Positions 34,151 through 43,465 of a stretch of DNA of 64,000 bases are shown here, one piece after another. Below the pieces are notes generated by a model. The model saw nothing but the letters and a program-made list of their open reading frames with translations, was not told where the DNA came from and searched no databases. The DNA is from Arthrobacter luteolus NBRC 107841. Its GTDB lineage: Bacteria; Actinomycetota; Actinomycetes; Actinomycetales; Micrococcaceae. The position numbers and the translations under genes are program-made. Each line of letters starts with the position of its first letter. Position 1 is the stretch's first letter. The stretch covers positions 62,001 to 126,000 of the forward strand of contig NZ_BCQM01000009.1 in the NCBI RefSeq assembly GCF_001552075.1. Direction: 5' to 3'.

Positions 34151-37138
34151 ATGCAGCGAAAAAGCAGAGTCAGCACTCCACCCTTGCATCGCATCCAAAC
34201 CAGCCGCATCCCCAGACGACGAAACCCCAGACATCGAATACTCACCAAGGGGATCGCCGTTTTGGCGGGAACCCTGCTCGCCACCACAAGTTTCCTGCCG
34301 CCTGCCGGTGCTGTCGGACTACCGGACGCGGAGTCCGCGGCGGAGGACCAAGCCGCGGCGGCCCAGATTCCCGCCGACGCCGCGGCGATTCCCGCCGACG
34401 CCCCGGCGCCGGCACAGGACCAGCCGTGGCTGGACCCCAGCCTGCCGCCGGAGGAACGCGCGGACCTGCTGATCGCCGTGATGACGCTGGAGCAGAAAGT
34501 CACGCTGCTGATCCAAAGCGGCGGGCCCGGCCTGCCGGAGCTGGGCATTCCGCCGATCCGCAGCAAGGACGGCTGCTGCGGCCTGGCGCTGGATTCGACC
34601 CCGACGACGGCGCTTCCGGTCGGCGTCGGACTGGCCTCCACCTTTAATCCGAAGCTGGCCCAGGCCTACGGGCACGTCTCCGGTGAAGAGGCCCGGACCA
34701 CCGGCTACAACGCGATTGCCGGGCCGACCATGGACCTGGTCCGCACCCCGTATAACGGGCGGATGTGGGAAGACCTGGGGGAGGATCCGCTGCTGAGCGG
34801 GGACACCGCCACCAACCAGGTGATTGGTGAACAGGATGCCCAGGTGTCCGCCCTGGTGAAGCACTACAACCTGAACAACTTCGAAACCCGGCGCGGCCAC
34901 GTGGACGTGCAGGTGGACGAGCGCACTCTGCAGGAGACCTACACCCGGCCCTGGGCCAGCGTGATCCAGGACGGTAACGCCGGAGCGGTGATGTGCTCCT
35001 TTAACAAGGTCAACGGCGAATATGCCTGCGGTAATGACACCCTGCTGAACCAGGTCCTCAAGAGCCAGCTGGGCTTCCAGGGCTTCGTCTCCTCCGATTT
35101 CAACGCCGCCCACAGCTTCGCCGACTACGCCGCCGGGCTGGACGTATCCGGCCCGGGCGACGAATTCTCCGGCGACAACCTGCTGCAGGCGGTCCTGGAC
35201 GGGACCGTACCGGAGGACCGGATTACCGACGCCGCCCGCCGGGTAGCGCTGACCATGTTCCAGTTCGGAATCGTGGACAACCCGCCGCCGGGATCCTTCG
35301 AGAACCCGCAGCCGGCTGAACCGCCCATTCCGGACACCATGCTCGACCAGCATGCCGGGGTCGCCGAGCAGGTCGCCGCGCAGGCGGCGGTGCTGCTGAA
35401 GAACGACGGCGCCCTGCCGCTGGATGACGCGGTGCCAAGCGTCGGGCTGATCGGCGCGGACGTCGACTGGTACATCGACGGCGGCGGCAGCGGTGCCATT
35501 CCCAACCCGGCCCGGCTGACCACCATCCTGGACGGCATCACCGCCCGGGCAGGCGGCACCGTGACCTCATCAGCCGGAACCGACCCGGTGTCCCTGGCGG
35601 ACACGCTTCCCGGCCCGGCCCCGGTACCCAGCGGAGTGCTCACCAACGTCAACGCCGAATACCGGCTGGGGTTGAACAACTTCGAAGGCGAGCCGGAATT
35701 GGCCCGCACCGAGAAGCAGGTCAACCTGCGGACCGGCATCTCCAACGACACCATCAACACCTCCCAGGTCCCCGGCATCGGCCCGGTCCTGGCCTCCCAG
35801 CCGATCTCCGCGCGCTGGACCGGAACGATCGTGGCCCCGGCCACGGCGCCGTACACCTTCTCGCTGACCAACCTGGGTGCCGCACAGCTGTTCCTGGATG
35901 ACCAGCAGGTCATCACCAACCCGGCGCCGACCCTGACCACGCAGGAAATCACGGTGGACCTCACTGCAGGCCAAACCCTGGCCGTGCGCATCGACTACAC
36001 CACCGACGCGCCCAACCAGTTCAACGGCGGCCTGAACGACCAGCCCGGAGCGATGATCCGTTTCGGCTGGACTCCGCAGGAAGGCGTGGTTGCCCCGGCC
36101 TTCGCCGAGGCGGTGGAGCTGGCCGCCAGCTCCAGCGTCGCCGTCGTGGTGGCCCGGGACTACACCGGTGAGGCCGCTGACCGCGGTTCACTGACCCTGC
36201 CGCAGGACCAGGACCGGCTGATCAGCGCCGTCGCCGCCGTCAACCCGAACACCATTGTGGTGCTCGCGACCAGCGGCCCGGTGACCATGCCATGGATCGA
36301 CCAGGTGCCGGCGGTGCTGGAAACCTGGTACCCGGGCCAAAGCCAGGGCATCACAGTGGCAGGGCTGCTGTACGGAGACATCAACCCCTCCGGCAAACTC
36401 CCCGTGACCTTCCCGGTCAGCGACGAGCAGGCCGTCACGGTTGGCCCGCCGAACCCGTTCGACCTGATCTCGATCGTGGATCCGGTGGTGCCTTACACCG
36501 AAGGGGTGTTCGTGGGCTACAAGGCGTATCTGGCCCAGGGCGCAGTGCCGCTGTTCCCCTTCGGCCACGGCCTGTCCTACACCGAGTTCGACTACGGCCG
36601 GCTGGACACCGGCCGCCGGGTCAATCCCGACGCCGAGGAGCCGAAGGCCTCCGTCTCGCTGAAGGTCCGGAACACCGGGCAGGCCACGGGCCGGGAAACG
36701 GTGCAGGTATACGTGGGCACCCTGCCCACCGAGGTGCCGACACCGCCCAAGCAGCTCGCCGGGTACGGCAGCATCACCCTGGCGCCGGGGGAGCGGGGAC
36801 GGCTGGAGATCCAGCTCGATCCGCGCTCGCTGCAGTACTGGGACGTGGAAACTGACGGCTGGGTTACTCCCACCGGCAGGGTCCCGATCTATGTTGGCAG
36901 TTCCGTCGAGGACATCCGGCTGGAAGGCTACATCACCATCGGCTGCGACCGGCCCGGGCATGGCAAGCACGAACACAGCCACGGCCACGGGCACGGCAAG
37001 GGCCATGGCGATCGGGCTGACTGGGACCGCGGACACTGGGGCCACCAGGGCAACCGGGGGCACCAGGCCAACTGGGGACGGGGCGACGACGGCGGACGCC
37101 AGCACTGGGCGTCCTACCGGGGCCACTCCCGCCGCTAG
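34151..37138 (+). CDS. secreted glycoside hydrolase family 3 beta-glycosidase with PA14 domain and His-rich tail
   Basis: A 995-residue exported enzyme. After an Arg-rich start comes a hydrophobic signal segment ending in PPAGA. The GH3 N-terminal barrel has KHYNLNNFETRRGHVDVQVD and the nucleophile region GFVSSDFNAAHS (Asp in SDF, where SDW is commoner). The C-terminal sandwich is interrupted by a PA14 insertion near residues 490-640 (ISARWTGTIVAPATAPYTF), and a fibronectin-III-like domain follows (VQVYVG). The last 65 residues are a His/Gly tail (HGKHEHSHGHGHGKGHGD). It probably releases glucose or xylose from beta-linked oligosaccharides outside the cell. A gaggga ribosome site supports the ATG. 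It stands alone before a terminator. Confidence 0.88.
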   Translation: MQRKSRVSTPPLHRIQTSRIPRRRNPRHRILTKGIAVLAGTLLATTSFLPPAGAVGLPDAESAAEDQAAAAQIPADAAAIPADAPAPAQDQPWLDPSLPPEERADLLIAVMTLEQKVTLLIQSGGPGLPELGIPPIRSKDGCCGLALDSTPTTALPVGVGLASTFNPKLAQAYGHVSGEEARTTGYNAIAGPTMDLVRTPYNGRMWEDLGEDPLLSGDTATNQVIGEQDAQVSALVKHYNLNNFETRRGHVDVQVDERTLQETYTRPWASVIQDGNAGAVMCSFNKVNGEYACGNDTLLNQVLKSQLGFQGFVSSDFNAAHSFADYAAGLDVSGPGDEFSGDNLLQAVLDGTVPEDRITDAARRVALTMFQFGIVDNPPPGSFENPQPAEPPIPDTMLDQHAGVAEQVAAQAAVLLKNDGALPLDDAVPSVGLIGADVDWYIDGGGSGAIPNPARLTTILDGITARAGGTVTSSAGTDPVSLADTLPGPAPVPSGVLTNVNAEYRLGLNNFEGEPELARTEKQVNLRTGISNDTINTSQVPGIGPVLASQPISARWTGTIVAPATAPYTFSLTNLGAAQLFLDDQQVITNPAPTLTTQEITVDLTAGQTLAVRIDYTTDAPNQFNGGLNDQPGAMIRFGWTPQEGVVAPAFAEAVELAASSSVAVVVARDYTGEAADRGSLTLPQDQDRLISAVAAVNPNTIVVLATSGPVTMPWIDQVPAVLETWYPGQSQGITVAGLLYGDINPSGKLPVTFPVSDEQAVTVGPPNPFDLISIVDPVVPYTEGVFVGYKAYLAQGAVPLFPFGHGLSYTEFDYGRLDTGRRVNPDAEEPKASVSLKVRNTGQATGRETVQVYVGTLPTEVPTPPKQLAGYGSITLAPGERGRLEIQLDPRSLQYWDVETDGWVTPTGRVPIYVGSSVEDIRLEGYITIGCDRPGHGKHEHSHGHGHGKGHGDRADWDRGHWGHQGNRGHQANWGRGDDGGRQHWASYRGHSRR

Positions 37139-37185
37139 GAGCCGCGACCGGCTGGGATTCGTGACCGGCTGGCAGCACTAAGGGA

Positions 37186-37226
37186 GGGAGGGACCGGCGT
37201 CACATCGGTGGCGCCGGGTCCCTCCC
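37186..37226 (+). terminator. hairpin terminator after the GH3 gene
   Basis: GGGAGGGACC plus GGCG pair with CGCC and GGTCCCTCCC across a 12-base loop, with one bulged G, and TTT follows on the plus strand. Confidence 0.75.
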
Positions 37227-37230
37227 TTTC

Positions 37231-37300
37231 AGTGCGAGGAGCTCAGTGCAGGGAACCCAGCGCAGGGAGCCCAGTGCGGGTAGCTCAGTGCGAGGAGAAA
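37231..37300. repeat. degenerate tandem repeat, about 17-base unit
   Basis: CAGTGCGAGGAGCT, CAGTGCAGGGAACC, CAGCGCAGGGAGCC and CAGTGCGGGTAGCT follow one another between the GH3 terminator and the end of the isomerase gene, and the last unit enters its coding sequence. Confidence 0.6.
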
Positions 37301-38286
37301 GCAGCGTCGAAGGCAGCCTGCGGCGGATCGAGGGCCAAAGACCGCACGAACGCCAGGGCCTCCGGCGCTCCCACCAGGCGGTCCATGCCGGCGTCTTCCC
37401 ATTCCACGGACACCGGCCCCTCGTAGCCGATGCTGTTGAGCATCCGGAACGCGTCCTCCCATGGCACGTCGCCGTGACCGGTGGAGACGAAGTCCCAGCC
37501 GCGCCGCGGATCGGCCCAGGGCAGGTGGGAGCCGAGCCGGCCGTTGCGGCCGTTGCCCATGCGCTTTTTCGTGTCCTTGCAGTCCACGTGGTAAATCCGG
37601 TCCTGGAAGTCCCAGAGGAAGCTGACCGGATCCAGGTCCTGCCAGACGAAGTGGCTGGGGTCCCAGTTCAGCCCGAACGCCGGCCGGTGGCCGATCGCTT
37701 CCAGGGCCCGCTGGGTGGTCCAGTAGTCGTAGGCGATTTCGCTGGGATGGACCTCGTGCGCGAACCGCACGCCCACCTCGTCGAAGACATCCAGGATGGG
37801 GTTCCAGCGGTCGGCGAAGTCCTGGTAGCCGGCGTCGATGGCCGCCGCGGACACCGGCGGGAACATCGCCACGTATTTCCAGATGGAGGAACCGGTGAAC
37901 CCGATGACCGTCTTCACGTCCAGGGCCGCGGCCAGCCGGGCGGTGTGCTTCATTTCCTCCGCGGCCCGCTGCCGGACCCCTTCGGGTTCACCGTCGCCCC
38001 AGACCCGGTCCGGGAGGATGTCCCGGTGGCGCTGGTCGATCGGATCGTCGCAGACGGCCTGGCCTTTGAGGTGGTTGGAAATCGCGTACACGCTGAGGTT
38101 GTACTTTTCCAGGATCGCCAACCGGCCCTGGAGGTAGGACTCGTCATCCCAGCGCCAGGGATCCAGATGGTCTCCCCAGCAGGCGATTTCCAGGCCGTCG
38201 TAGCCCCAGCCGGACGCGAGCCGGGCCACTTCCTCCAGGGGCAGGTCGGCCCACTGGCCGGTGAACAGGGTGACTGGGCGGGACAT
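37285..38286 (-). CDS. sugar phosphate isomerase/epimerase family protein (xylose-isomerase-like TIM barrel)
   Basis: A 333-residue protein with the AP-endonuclease-2/IolE-type barrel: PLEEVARLASGWGYDGLEIACW at the start and metal-ligand segments EVHPSEIAYDY, GLNWDPSHF, YHVDCKD and VSVEWEDAG. The ATG at 38286 is preceded by aaggag; longer frames upstream have no such site. It follows the Gfo/Idh/MocA gene by 28 bases. Such pairs commonly interconvert oxidised sugars or inositols, so the two probably act in sequence on the ligand of the ribose-type transporter next door. Confidence 0.85.
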   Translation of the reverse strand: MSRPVTLFTGQWADLPLEEVARLASGWGYDGLEIACWGDHLDPWRWDDESYLQGRLAILEKYNLSVYAISNHLKGQAVCDDPIDQRHRDILPDRVWGDGEPEGVRQRAAEEMKHTARLAAALDVKTVIGFTGSSIWKYVAMFPPVSAAAIDAGYQDFADRWNPILDVFDEVGVRFAHEVHPSEIAYDYWTTQRALEAIGHRPAFGLNWDPSHFVWQDLDPVSFLWDFQDRIYHVDCKDTKKRMGNGRNGRLGSHLPWADPRRGWDFVSTGHGDVPWEDAFRMLNSIGYEGPVSVEWEDAGMDRLVGAPEALAFVRSLALDPPQAAFDAAFSSH

Positions 38287-38314
38287 AAGAACTCCTTGCG
38301 TAAGCGGGAAGGGG

Positions 38315-39505
38315 CTACTGCACCGGGGTCCAGACGCTGGACTTGCCGGAACTGCGGGAAACGGCGTCGAGCACCTGCTGGACCTGGAACCCGTCAGCGA
38401 ACGACGGCGCGGGCTGGGTTCCAGCGGCAATGGCCTCCACGAAGTCCTTGGCCTGGTGGACAAAACCGTGCTCATAGCCCAGGGAATGGCCGGCCGGCCA
38501 CCACGCGGAGACATACGGATGCACGGGTTCGGTGACCATGATCCGGGTGAAGCCCTGCCTCGCGGGCGGGGCGGTGTAGTCGTAGAAGTCCAGGAAATTC
38601 AGGTCCTCCAGGTCAAAGCTCACGGCGCCCAGGCTGCCCGAGACCTCCAGCCGCAGGGAATTCTTGCGGCCGGTGGCCATCCGGCTGGCCTCGAAGGAGC
38701 CGAGCACGCCGTCTCCGAAGCGGCCGCTGAAGTAGGCGGCGTCATCCACCGTGACCGGTCCGCGCTCGCCGGTGCCTGCGGCCGCGCCCAGGCCCGTGCT
38801 TCCGGGAACGGCGGCGCCGGCCGGCAGCGGCCGGGTAGCCACCAGGGTTTCGAGGGTTCCGCTGACTTCGGTGAGCTGCTGGCCGGTCACGTACTGGGCC
38901 AGGTCCACGGCGTGGGCGCCAAGGTCACCGAGCACACCGGAGCCGGCCTGCTCCCGGTCCAGCCGCCAGGTCAGCGGCGCCTCGGCGTCCACCAGCCAGT
39001 CCTGCAGATAAGCGGCCCGCACCTGCCGTACGGTGCCGATGGCGCCGGCTGCCACCAGGTCCCGGGCGTGGGCTGCGGCCGGGAGCCGGCGGTAGGTGAA
39101 CCCCACCATCGCCCGGATGCCGTGGGCAGCTGCCCGGGCGGCGGCGTCGGCCATTTCCTGCGCTTCCTGGACCGTGTTGGCCAGCGGTTTCTCACACAGC
39201 ACGTGCTTGCCCGCCTGCAGTGCGGCGATGGCGATCTGCGCGTGGGAGGCGCCCGGCGTGACGATGTCGACGACGTCGATGTCCTCCCGCTGCACCGCTT
39301 CCTCCCAGTCCGTGGAGGTTTGCTCCCAGCCCCATTTCCGGGCGGAGGCTTCCGTGCGGGCGGCATCCCGGCCCACCAGCAGCGTCATCCGGGGCTGGCG
39401 CGGGAGATCGAAGAACCTTCCGGCAACCCGCCACGCCTGGGAATGGGCAGCGCCCATAAAGCCGTGGCCTATCAGCGCCACCCGCAGTGGCTTTTCGTCG
39501 TCCAT
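38315..39505 (-). CDS. Gfo/Idh/MocA family NAD(P)-dependent oxidoreductase
   Basis: A 396-residue protein: Rossmann start VALIGHGFMGAAHSQAWR, the EKPLANTVQEAQEM segment with the catalytic-type Lys of this family, and a C-terminal alpha/beta domain (GVLGDLGAHAVDLAQYVTG). Members oxidise or epimerise sugars and cyclitols. The ATG is preceded by aaggag. It lies between a sugar-binding lipoprotein gene and a sugar isomerase gene on one strand, with a very strong hairpin (39561-39599) before it. Confidence 0.9.
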   Translation of the reverse strand: MDDEKPLRVALIGHGFMGAAHSQAWRVAGRFFDLPRQPRMTLLVGRDAARTEASARKWGWEQTSTDWEEAVQREDIDVVDIVTPGASHAQIAIAALQAGKHVLCEKPLANTVQEAQEMADAAARAAAHGIRAMVGFTYRRLPAAAHARDLVAAGAIGTVRQVRAAYLQDWLVDAEAPLTWRLDREQAGSGVLGDLGAHAVDLAQYVTGQQLTEVSGTLETLVATRPLPAGAAVPGSTGLGAAAGTGERGPVTVDDAAYFSGRFGDGVLGSFEASRMATGRKNSLRLEVSGSLGAVSFDLEDLNFLDFYDYTAPPARQGFTRIMVTEPVHPYVSAWWPAGHSLGYEHGFVHQAKDFVEAIAAGTQPAPSFADGFQVQQVLDAVSRSSGKSSVWTPVQ

Positions 39506-39560
39506 TTTCTCTCCTTGCTTCCGCGGACTTCCCGCTGTTGTTCTCCGACGGCGTGGGTTG

Positions 39561-39599
39561 GGCCGGGAGGGCGCCCCGGGTCGGGGCGCCCTCCCGGCC
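39561..39599 (-). terminator. 17-base perfect hairpin downstream of the sugar-binding protein gene
   Basis: GGCCGGGAGGGCGCCCC pairs perfectly with GGGGCGCCCTCCCGGCC across a 5-base loop. No T-run follows. Six bases after the binding-protein stop and inside the apparent operon, it probably protects or partly terminates the transcript so that the binding protein is made in excess. Confidence 0.6.
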
Positions 39600-39604
39600 G
39601 GGAC

Positions 39605-40651
39605 CTACGACTCGAACGCGGTGGGAAGGTATTTCTCCACGTTCTCGCTGGTGACCACGGGTGCGTTCAGGACAATCCGGTTGGGGACCTCAATCTCCAC
39701 CAGATCGCTCATGGCCTTGTTCTGGACCACCAGCCGGGCCAGCCGGATGCCGTCTGCAGCCTGGGTGGAGGGATAGATGATCGTTGCCTTGAGCACACCG
39801 TCGCCGGCCTGGATTTCCCGCATGGCGTTGGCGGAACCTGCCCCGCCGACCATGATGAACTCGTCCCGCCCGGCGGCGTCGATGGCGGCCAGGACACCGA
39901 TGCCCTGATCGTCGTCGTGGTTCCAGAGCGCATCGATCTCCGGGGCGGCAGCCAGCAGCTGCGAGGCCGCGGCCTCCCCGCCCTGGACGGTGAAGTCAGC
40001 TGCCACGCGGTTGCTGACCTCCAGACCGCAGCCCTCCAGTGCGTCCTTGAAGCCGGCGCTGCGGTCCTGGGTGAGCGGCAGCGAGTCGATGCCGGCGATT
40101 TCCGCCACCACGGCGTCCGGCTGGTCGCCCACCTGCTCGCAGATGTACGTTCCGGCACTGACCCCCATGCCGTAGTTGTCGCCGAGGACGGTGGCGCGCG
40201 CGGCGAACGGGCTGGAGAACTCCCGGTCCACGTTGATCACCGGAATGCCGGCCTCCATGGCCCGGGTGGCGACGTCGGTCAGTGCGGCGCCGTCCGTGGG
40301 CAGCAGGACAATGGCGTCCACGCCCTCGTTGATGAACTGCTCCACCTGGCTGATCTGGAGATTGGCGTCGTTGGTTCCCTCCGCCACCCGCAGTTCAACG
40401 TCCGGGAGCTTCTCCGCTTCGGCCAGAGCGGCGGAGTTGATGGCTCCGAGCCAGCCGTGGTCGGCCGCCGGACCGGAGAAACCGATAACGACGGTATCGC
40501 CCTCGGCCTGGTTGCCTTCCACTGAGTTGTTGGTCGGGTCGCTGCTGGTCTCTTCGCCGCTGGAACATCCGGTGAGGACGAGCCCGCCGACGGCGATGAA
40601 CGCCGCGGTGGTTACGAGCTGCCTCCGGCCCGACATGCGTGCTGCCTGCAT
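39605..40651 (-). CDS. sugar ABC transporter substrate-binding lipoprotein (RbsB type)
   Basis: A 348-residue lipoprotein with lipobox LTGC and a periplasmic-binding-protein domain of type 1: VVIGFSGPAADHGWLGAINSA, EQFINEGVDAIVLLPTDGAA, GIPVINVDREF and the C-terminal LWNHDDDQGIGVLAAI. The ATG at 40651 has ggaggag upstream. It is transcribed away from the matching ATPase and permease genes at 40814 and 42343, and leads an operon with a dehydrogenase and an isomerase. Ligand unknown. Confidence 0.9.
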   Translation of the reverse strand: MQAARMSGRRQLVTTAAFIAVGGLVLTGCSSGEETSSDPTNNSVEGNQAEGDTVVIGFSGPAADHGWLGAINSAALAEAEKLPDVELRVAEGTNDANLQISQVEQFINEGVDAIVLLPTDGAALTDVATRAMEAGIPVINVDREFSSPFAARATVLGDNYGMGVSAGTYICEQVGDQPDAVVAEIAGIDSLPLTQDRSAGFKDALEGCGLEVSNRVAADFTVQGGEAAASQLLAAAPEIDALWNHDDDQGIGVLAAIDAAGRDEFIMVGGAGSANAMREIQAGDGVLKATIIYPSTQAADGIRLARLVVQNKAMSDLVEIEVPNRIVLNAPVVTSENVEKYLPTAFES

Positions 40652-40813
40652 GGTTTTCTCCTCCGTTGATGGGGTCTTGCACGTCCAGAAGAGGCAAGCA
40701 GGCACTGTTCCGCACCCCGCACCTCATCGTGATGGCCGTCACACTAACAGAAGTCCGCCGAAAAAACTGCAAGATACTACTGGTGATCGACATAAGTGTG
40801 TATGCTCCCTTCC

Positions 40814-42346
40814 ATGTCGACGGCCAGCGCTGCCCCAACACCCGTAAAGCCGCTGCTTGTTGTCCGGAATCTCAGCAAGAGCTTCGCTGGAGTCCGGGCG
40901 CTGCAGGGGGTTGATCTGGAGGTGCTCCCGGGGGAGGTGCACTGCGTGCTGGGCCAGAACGGCGCCGGAAAGTCCACGCTGATCAAGGCGCTTTCCGGGG
41001 TGCATCAGCCCGACGGCGGGGAGATCCGCTGGGAGGGTGAGCCCGTGGACCTGGCCTCGCCCACGGCGGCGCTGGACCTGGGGATTGCCACCATGTACCA
41101 GGAGCTGGACGTGGTGGACGGCCTGAACGTTACGGAGAACATCTTCCTGGGCCACGAAAATGCCCGCGGGGGAGTGCTGCGGGTCAGGGATGCCCGGCAG
41201 GAGGCCCGCACCCTGCTGCAGCGGCTGGGCCACCAGGAACTTTCGCCGGGCACGGAAGTGGGCAGCCTCTCCGCCGCCGGCAAGCAGATTGTCAGCCTGG
41301 CCCGGGCCCTGTCCCGCAACGCCCGCCTGATCATCATGGATGAGCCCAGCGCCATCCTGGACTCCGGGGAAGTCTCGAACCTGTTCCGGGTGATCCGCCA
41401 GCTCACCGCCCAGGGCATCGCGATCGTCTACATTTCGCACCGGCTGGAGGAGATTGACCAGATCGGCAGCCGGATCACCGTGATCAAGGACGGCCGCAGC
41501 ACCGCCTCCTCCCTGCCGGTGAAATCCGTGTCCCGCGGTGACCTGGTCCGGCTGATGACCGGACGCGAAACCACCAACGTGTATCCGCCCCGGGAACCGG
41601 TGCCGGCGGAGGCACAGGTCCTGCTCCAGGTGCAGGACCTGGGCCTGTCCGGATCCTTCCAGGGCATCAGCTTTTCCGTCCGGGCCGGGGAGATCCTGGG
41701 CCTGGCCGGACTGGTGGGGTCGGGCCGCTCGGAAATCCTGGAAACCATCTACGGTGCCCGCAAGGCCAGCACCGGCAGCGTATCGGTCCAGGGCAGGCAG
41801 CTGCGGCCAGGGTCAGTGCGGGCCGCCACCACTGCGGGTATGGGATTATCCCCGGAAGAACGGAAAAGCCAGGGCCTGATCCTGGAAGAACCGATCTACA
41901 AGAACGCCACGCTGTCCACCTTCGCCCGGTTCGCCCGCCGCGGGCTGCTGAACGAACGGGCCGAGAAACAGGCGGCCCGGGAACAGGCCGCGGCCCTTCA
42001 TCTGACGCCGGCGGACCCGGACCGCCCGGCCAGGACCCTCTCGGGCGGCAACCAGCAGAAGGTGCTGCTGGCCCGCTGGCTGATCCACGGGACCCGGATC
42101 CTGCTGCTGGACGAGCCCACCCGCGGCGTGGACGTGGGCGCCAAAGCCGAAATCTACTCACTGATCCGCAGACTCGCAGCTCAAGGCGTGGCCATCGTGG
42201 TGGTCTCCAGCGAAATCGAGGAGGTCATCGGCCTGGCCGACCGGGTGCTGGTGCTCGACGCCGGCCGGAGCCTGGCACTGAGAGACGCCGCCGACATTGA
42301 TGAGCACGGTGTGCTCGACCTCGTCCTGAAAGGAAACGCCTCGTGA
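40814..42346 (+). CDS. sugar ABC transporter ATP-binding protein (RbsA/MglA type, two ATPase domains)
   Basis: About 510 residues with two fused ATPase domains. The first has GQNGAGKSTL, a signature written LSAAGKQIVSLARAL, and IIMDEPSAILD. The second has GLVGSGRSE with a degenerate Walker A, LSGGNQQKVLLARWL and LLLDEPTRGVD. This layout is typical for ribose/galactose/xylose importers. The start is ambiguous: ATG 40814 fits family length, while GTG 40796 would add six residues; neither has a ribosome site. The stop overlaps the permease start. Confidence 0.9.
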   Translation: MSTASAAPTPVKPLLVVRNLSKSFAGVRALQGVDLEVLPGEVHCVLGQNGAGKSTLIKALSGVHQPDGGEIRWEGEPVDLASPTAALDLGIATMYQELDVVDGLNVTENIFLGHENARGGVLRVRDARQEARTLLQRLGHQELSPGTEVGSLSAAGKQIVSLARALSRNARLIIMDEPSAILDSGEVSNLFRVIRQLTAQGIAIVYISHRLEEIDQIGSRITVIKDGRSTASSLPVKSVSRGDLVRLMTGRETTNVYPPREPVPAEAQVLLQVQDLGLSGSFQGISFSVRAGEILGLAGLVGSGRSEILETIYGARKASTGSVSVQGRQLRPGSVRAATTAGMGLSPEERKSQGLILEEPIYKNATLSTFARFARRGLLNERAEKQAAREQAAALHLTPADPDRPARTLSGGNQQKVLLARWLIHGTRILLLDEPTRGVDVGAKAEIYSLIRRLAAQGVAIVVVSSEIEEVIGLADRVLVLDAGRSLALRDAADIDEHGVLDLVLKGNAS

Positions 42347-43398
42347 GCGAGAACAACACAACAACGCTGGAACCGCCTCCCAGCGGGGAGGACGCACCGG
42401 CGGAGGCCCGCCGCGGGGGATGGCGCCGGATGCTGGGCGGGTCGGGCGCACGGAGCCTGGGCCTGGTCATCGCGCTGGCACTGCTGGTGGCGGTTGGTGC
42501 GGCCACCAGCGGCTCCCAGTTCATGAGCGTCAACAACATGCTGACCATCCTGAGCTACGGCTCCATCCTTGGGGTCATCTGCATCGGCATGACCTTCGTG
42601 ATCACCGCCGGCGGCATCGACCTTTCGGTCGGCTCGGTGATGGGACTGACCACGGTGGTGGCGACCCTGGCCTCCGTCCAGCTGGCTGCGGAGAACAGCA
42701 GCTGGCTGCTGATGGTCGCAGTGGCCCTCGCCGTCGGGGCCCTGGCGGGACTGGTGAACGGCACCATCATCGCCTATGGCAACGTCGTGGCTTTTATCGC
42801 CACCCTGGCCATGCTGGTCGCCGCGCGGGGCCTCGCGGAACTGATCTCCGGCCGGAGGACGCAGATTGTCACCGAACGCGACTTCCTGGCGGTGCTGCGC
42901 TCCAACGTGCTGGGTGTTCCGCTGCTGATCTGGATCTTCGCGGTTGTGGCCGCAATCGGCTGGTTCCTGCTCAACCGCACCACCTTCGGCCGGCGGACGG
43001 TGGCGATCGGCGGGAACCTGGAAGCCGCCCGGCTCGCAGGCATCAAGGTCAAACGGCACATTGTCTGGCTGTATATCCTCTCCGGCCTCACTGCCGGCAT
43101 TGCCGGAATCATGATGATGGCGCGCACCACCGCAGGCACCTCAACGCACGGCCTCTACTACGAACTCGACGCCATCGCCGCGGTGGTGGTGGGCGGCACG
43201 CTGCTAGTCGGCGGGCGGGGAACCATCGTGGGCACGGTCCTGGGGGTGCTGCTCTTCAGTACCCTCACCAATGTGTTTACCCAGAACAACCTGGACACCT
43301 CGGTGCAGGCCGTCACCAAAGGGGCGATCATTGTGCTGGCCGTGCTGCTGCAGCAAAAGTTCGCGGTCCGGGGAACCCGGCGCAAGGGCGCGCTATGA
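42343..43398 (+). CDS. sugar ABC transporter permease (RbsC type)
   Basis: A 351-residue permease with eight to ten hydrophobic spans and the family segments TFVITAGGIDLSVGSVMGLT, LVNGTIIAYG and VVVGGTLLVGGRGTIVGTVLG. The GTG start overlaps the ATPase stop (GTGA). The N-terminal 35 residues are hydrophilic. With the ATPase and the divergently encoded binding protein it forms one importer. The ROK repressor downstream is the likely regulator. Confidence 0.92.
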   Translation: MSENNTTTLEPPPSGEDAPAEARRGGWRRMLGGSGARSLGLVIALALLVAVGAATSGSQFMSVNNMLTILSYGSILGVICIGMTFVITAGGIDLSVGSVMGLTTVVATLASVQLAAENSSWLLMVAVALAVGALAGLVNGTIIAYGNVVAFIATLAMLVAARGLAELISGRRTQIVTERDFLAVLRSNVLGVPLLIWIFAVVAAIGWFLLNRTTFGRRTVAIGGNLEAARLAGIKVKRHIVWLYILSGLTAGIAGIMMMARTTAGTSTHGLYYELDAIAAVVVGGTLLVGGRGTIVGTVLGVLLFSTLTNVFTQNNLDTSVQAVTKGAIIVLAVLLQQKFAVRGTRRKGAL

Positions 43399-43465
43399 CA
43401 CTCCGGCGGACACGGTGCGGCCGTTGGCGGCGGAGTTCCGCCGATCCCTATGCTTCAATTGCCCA

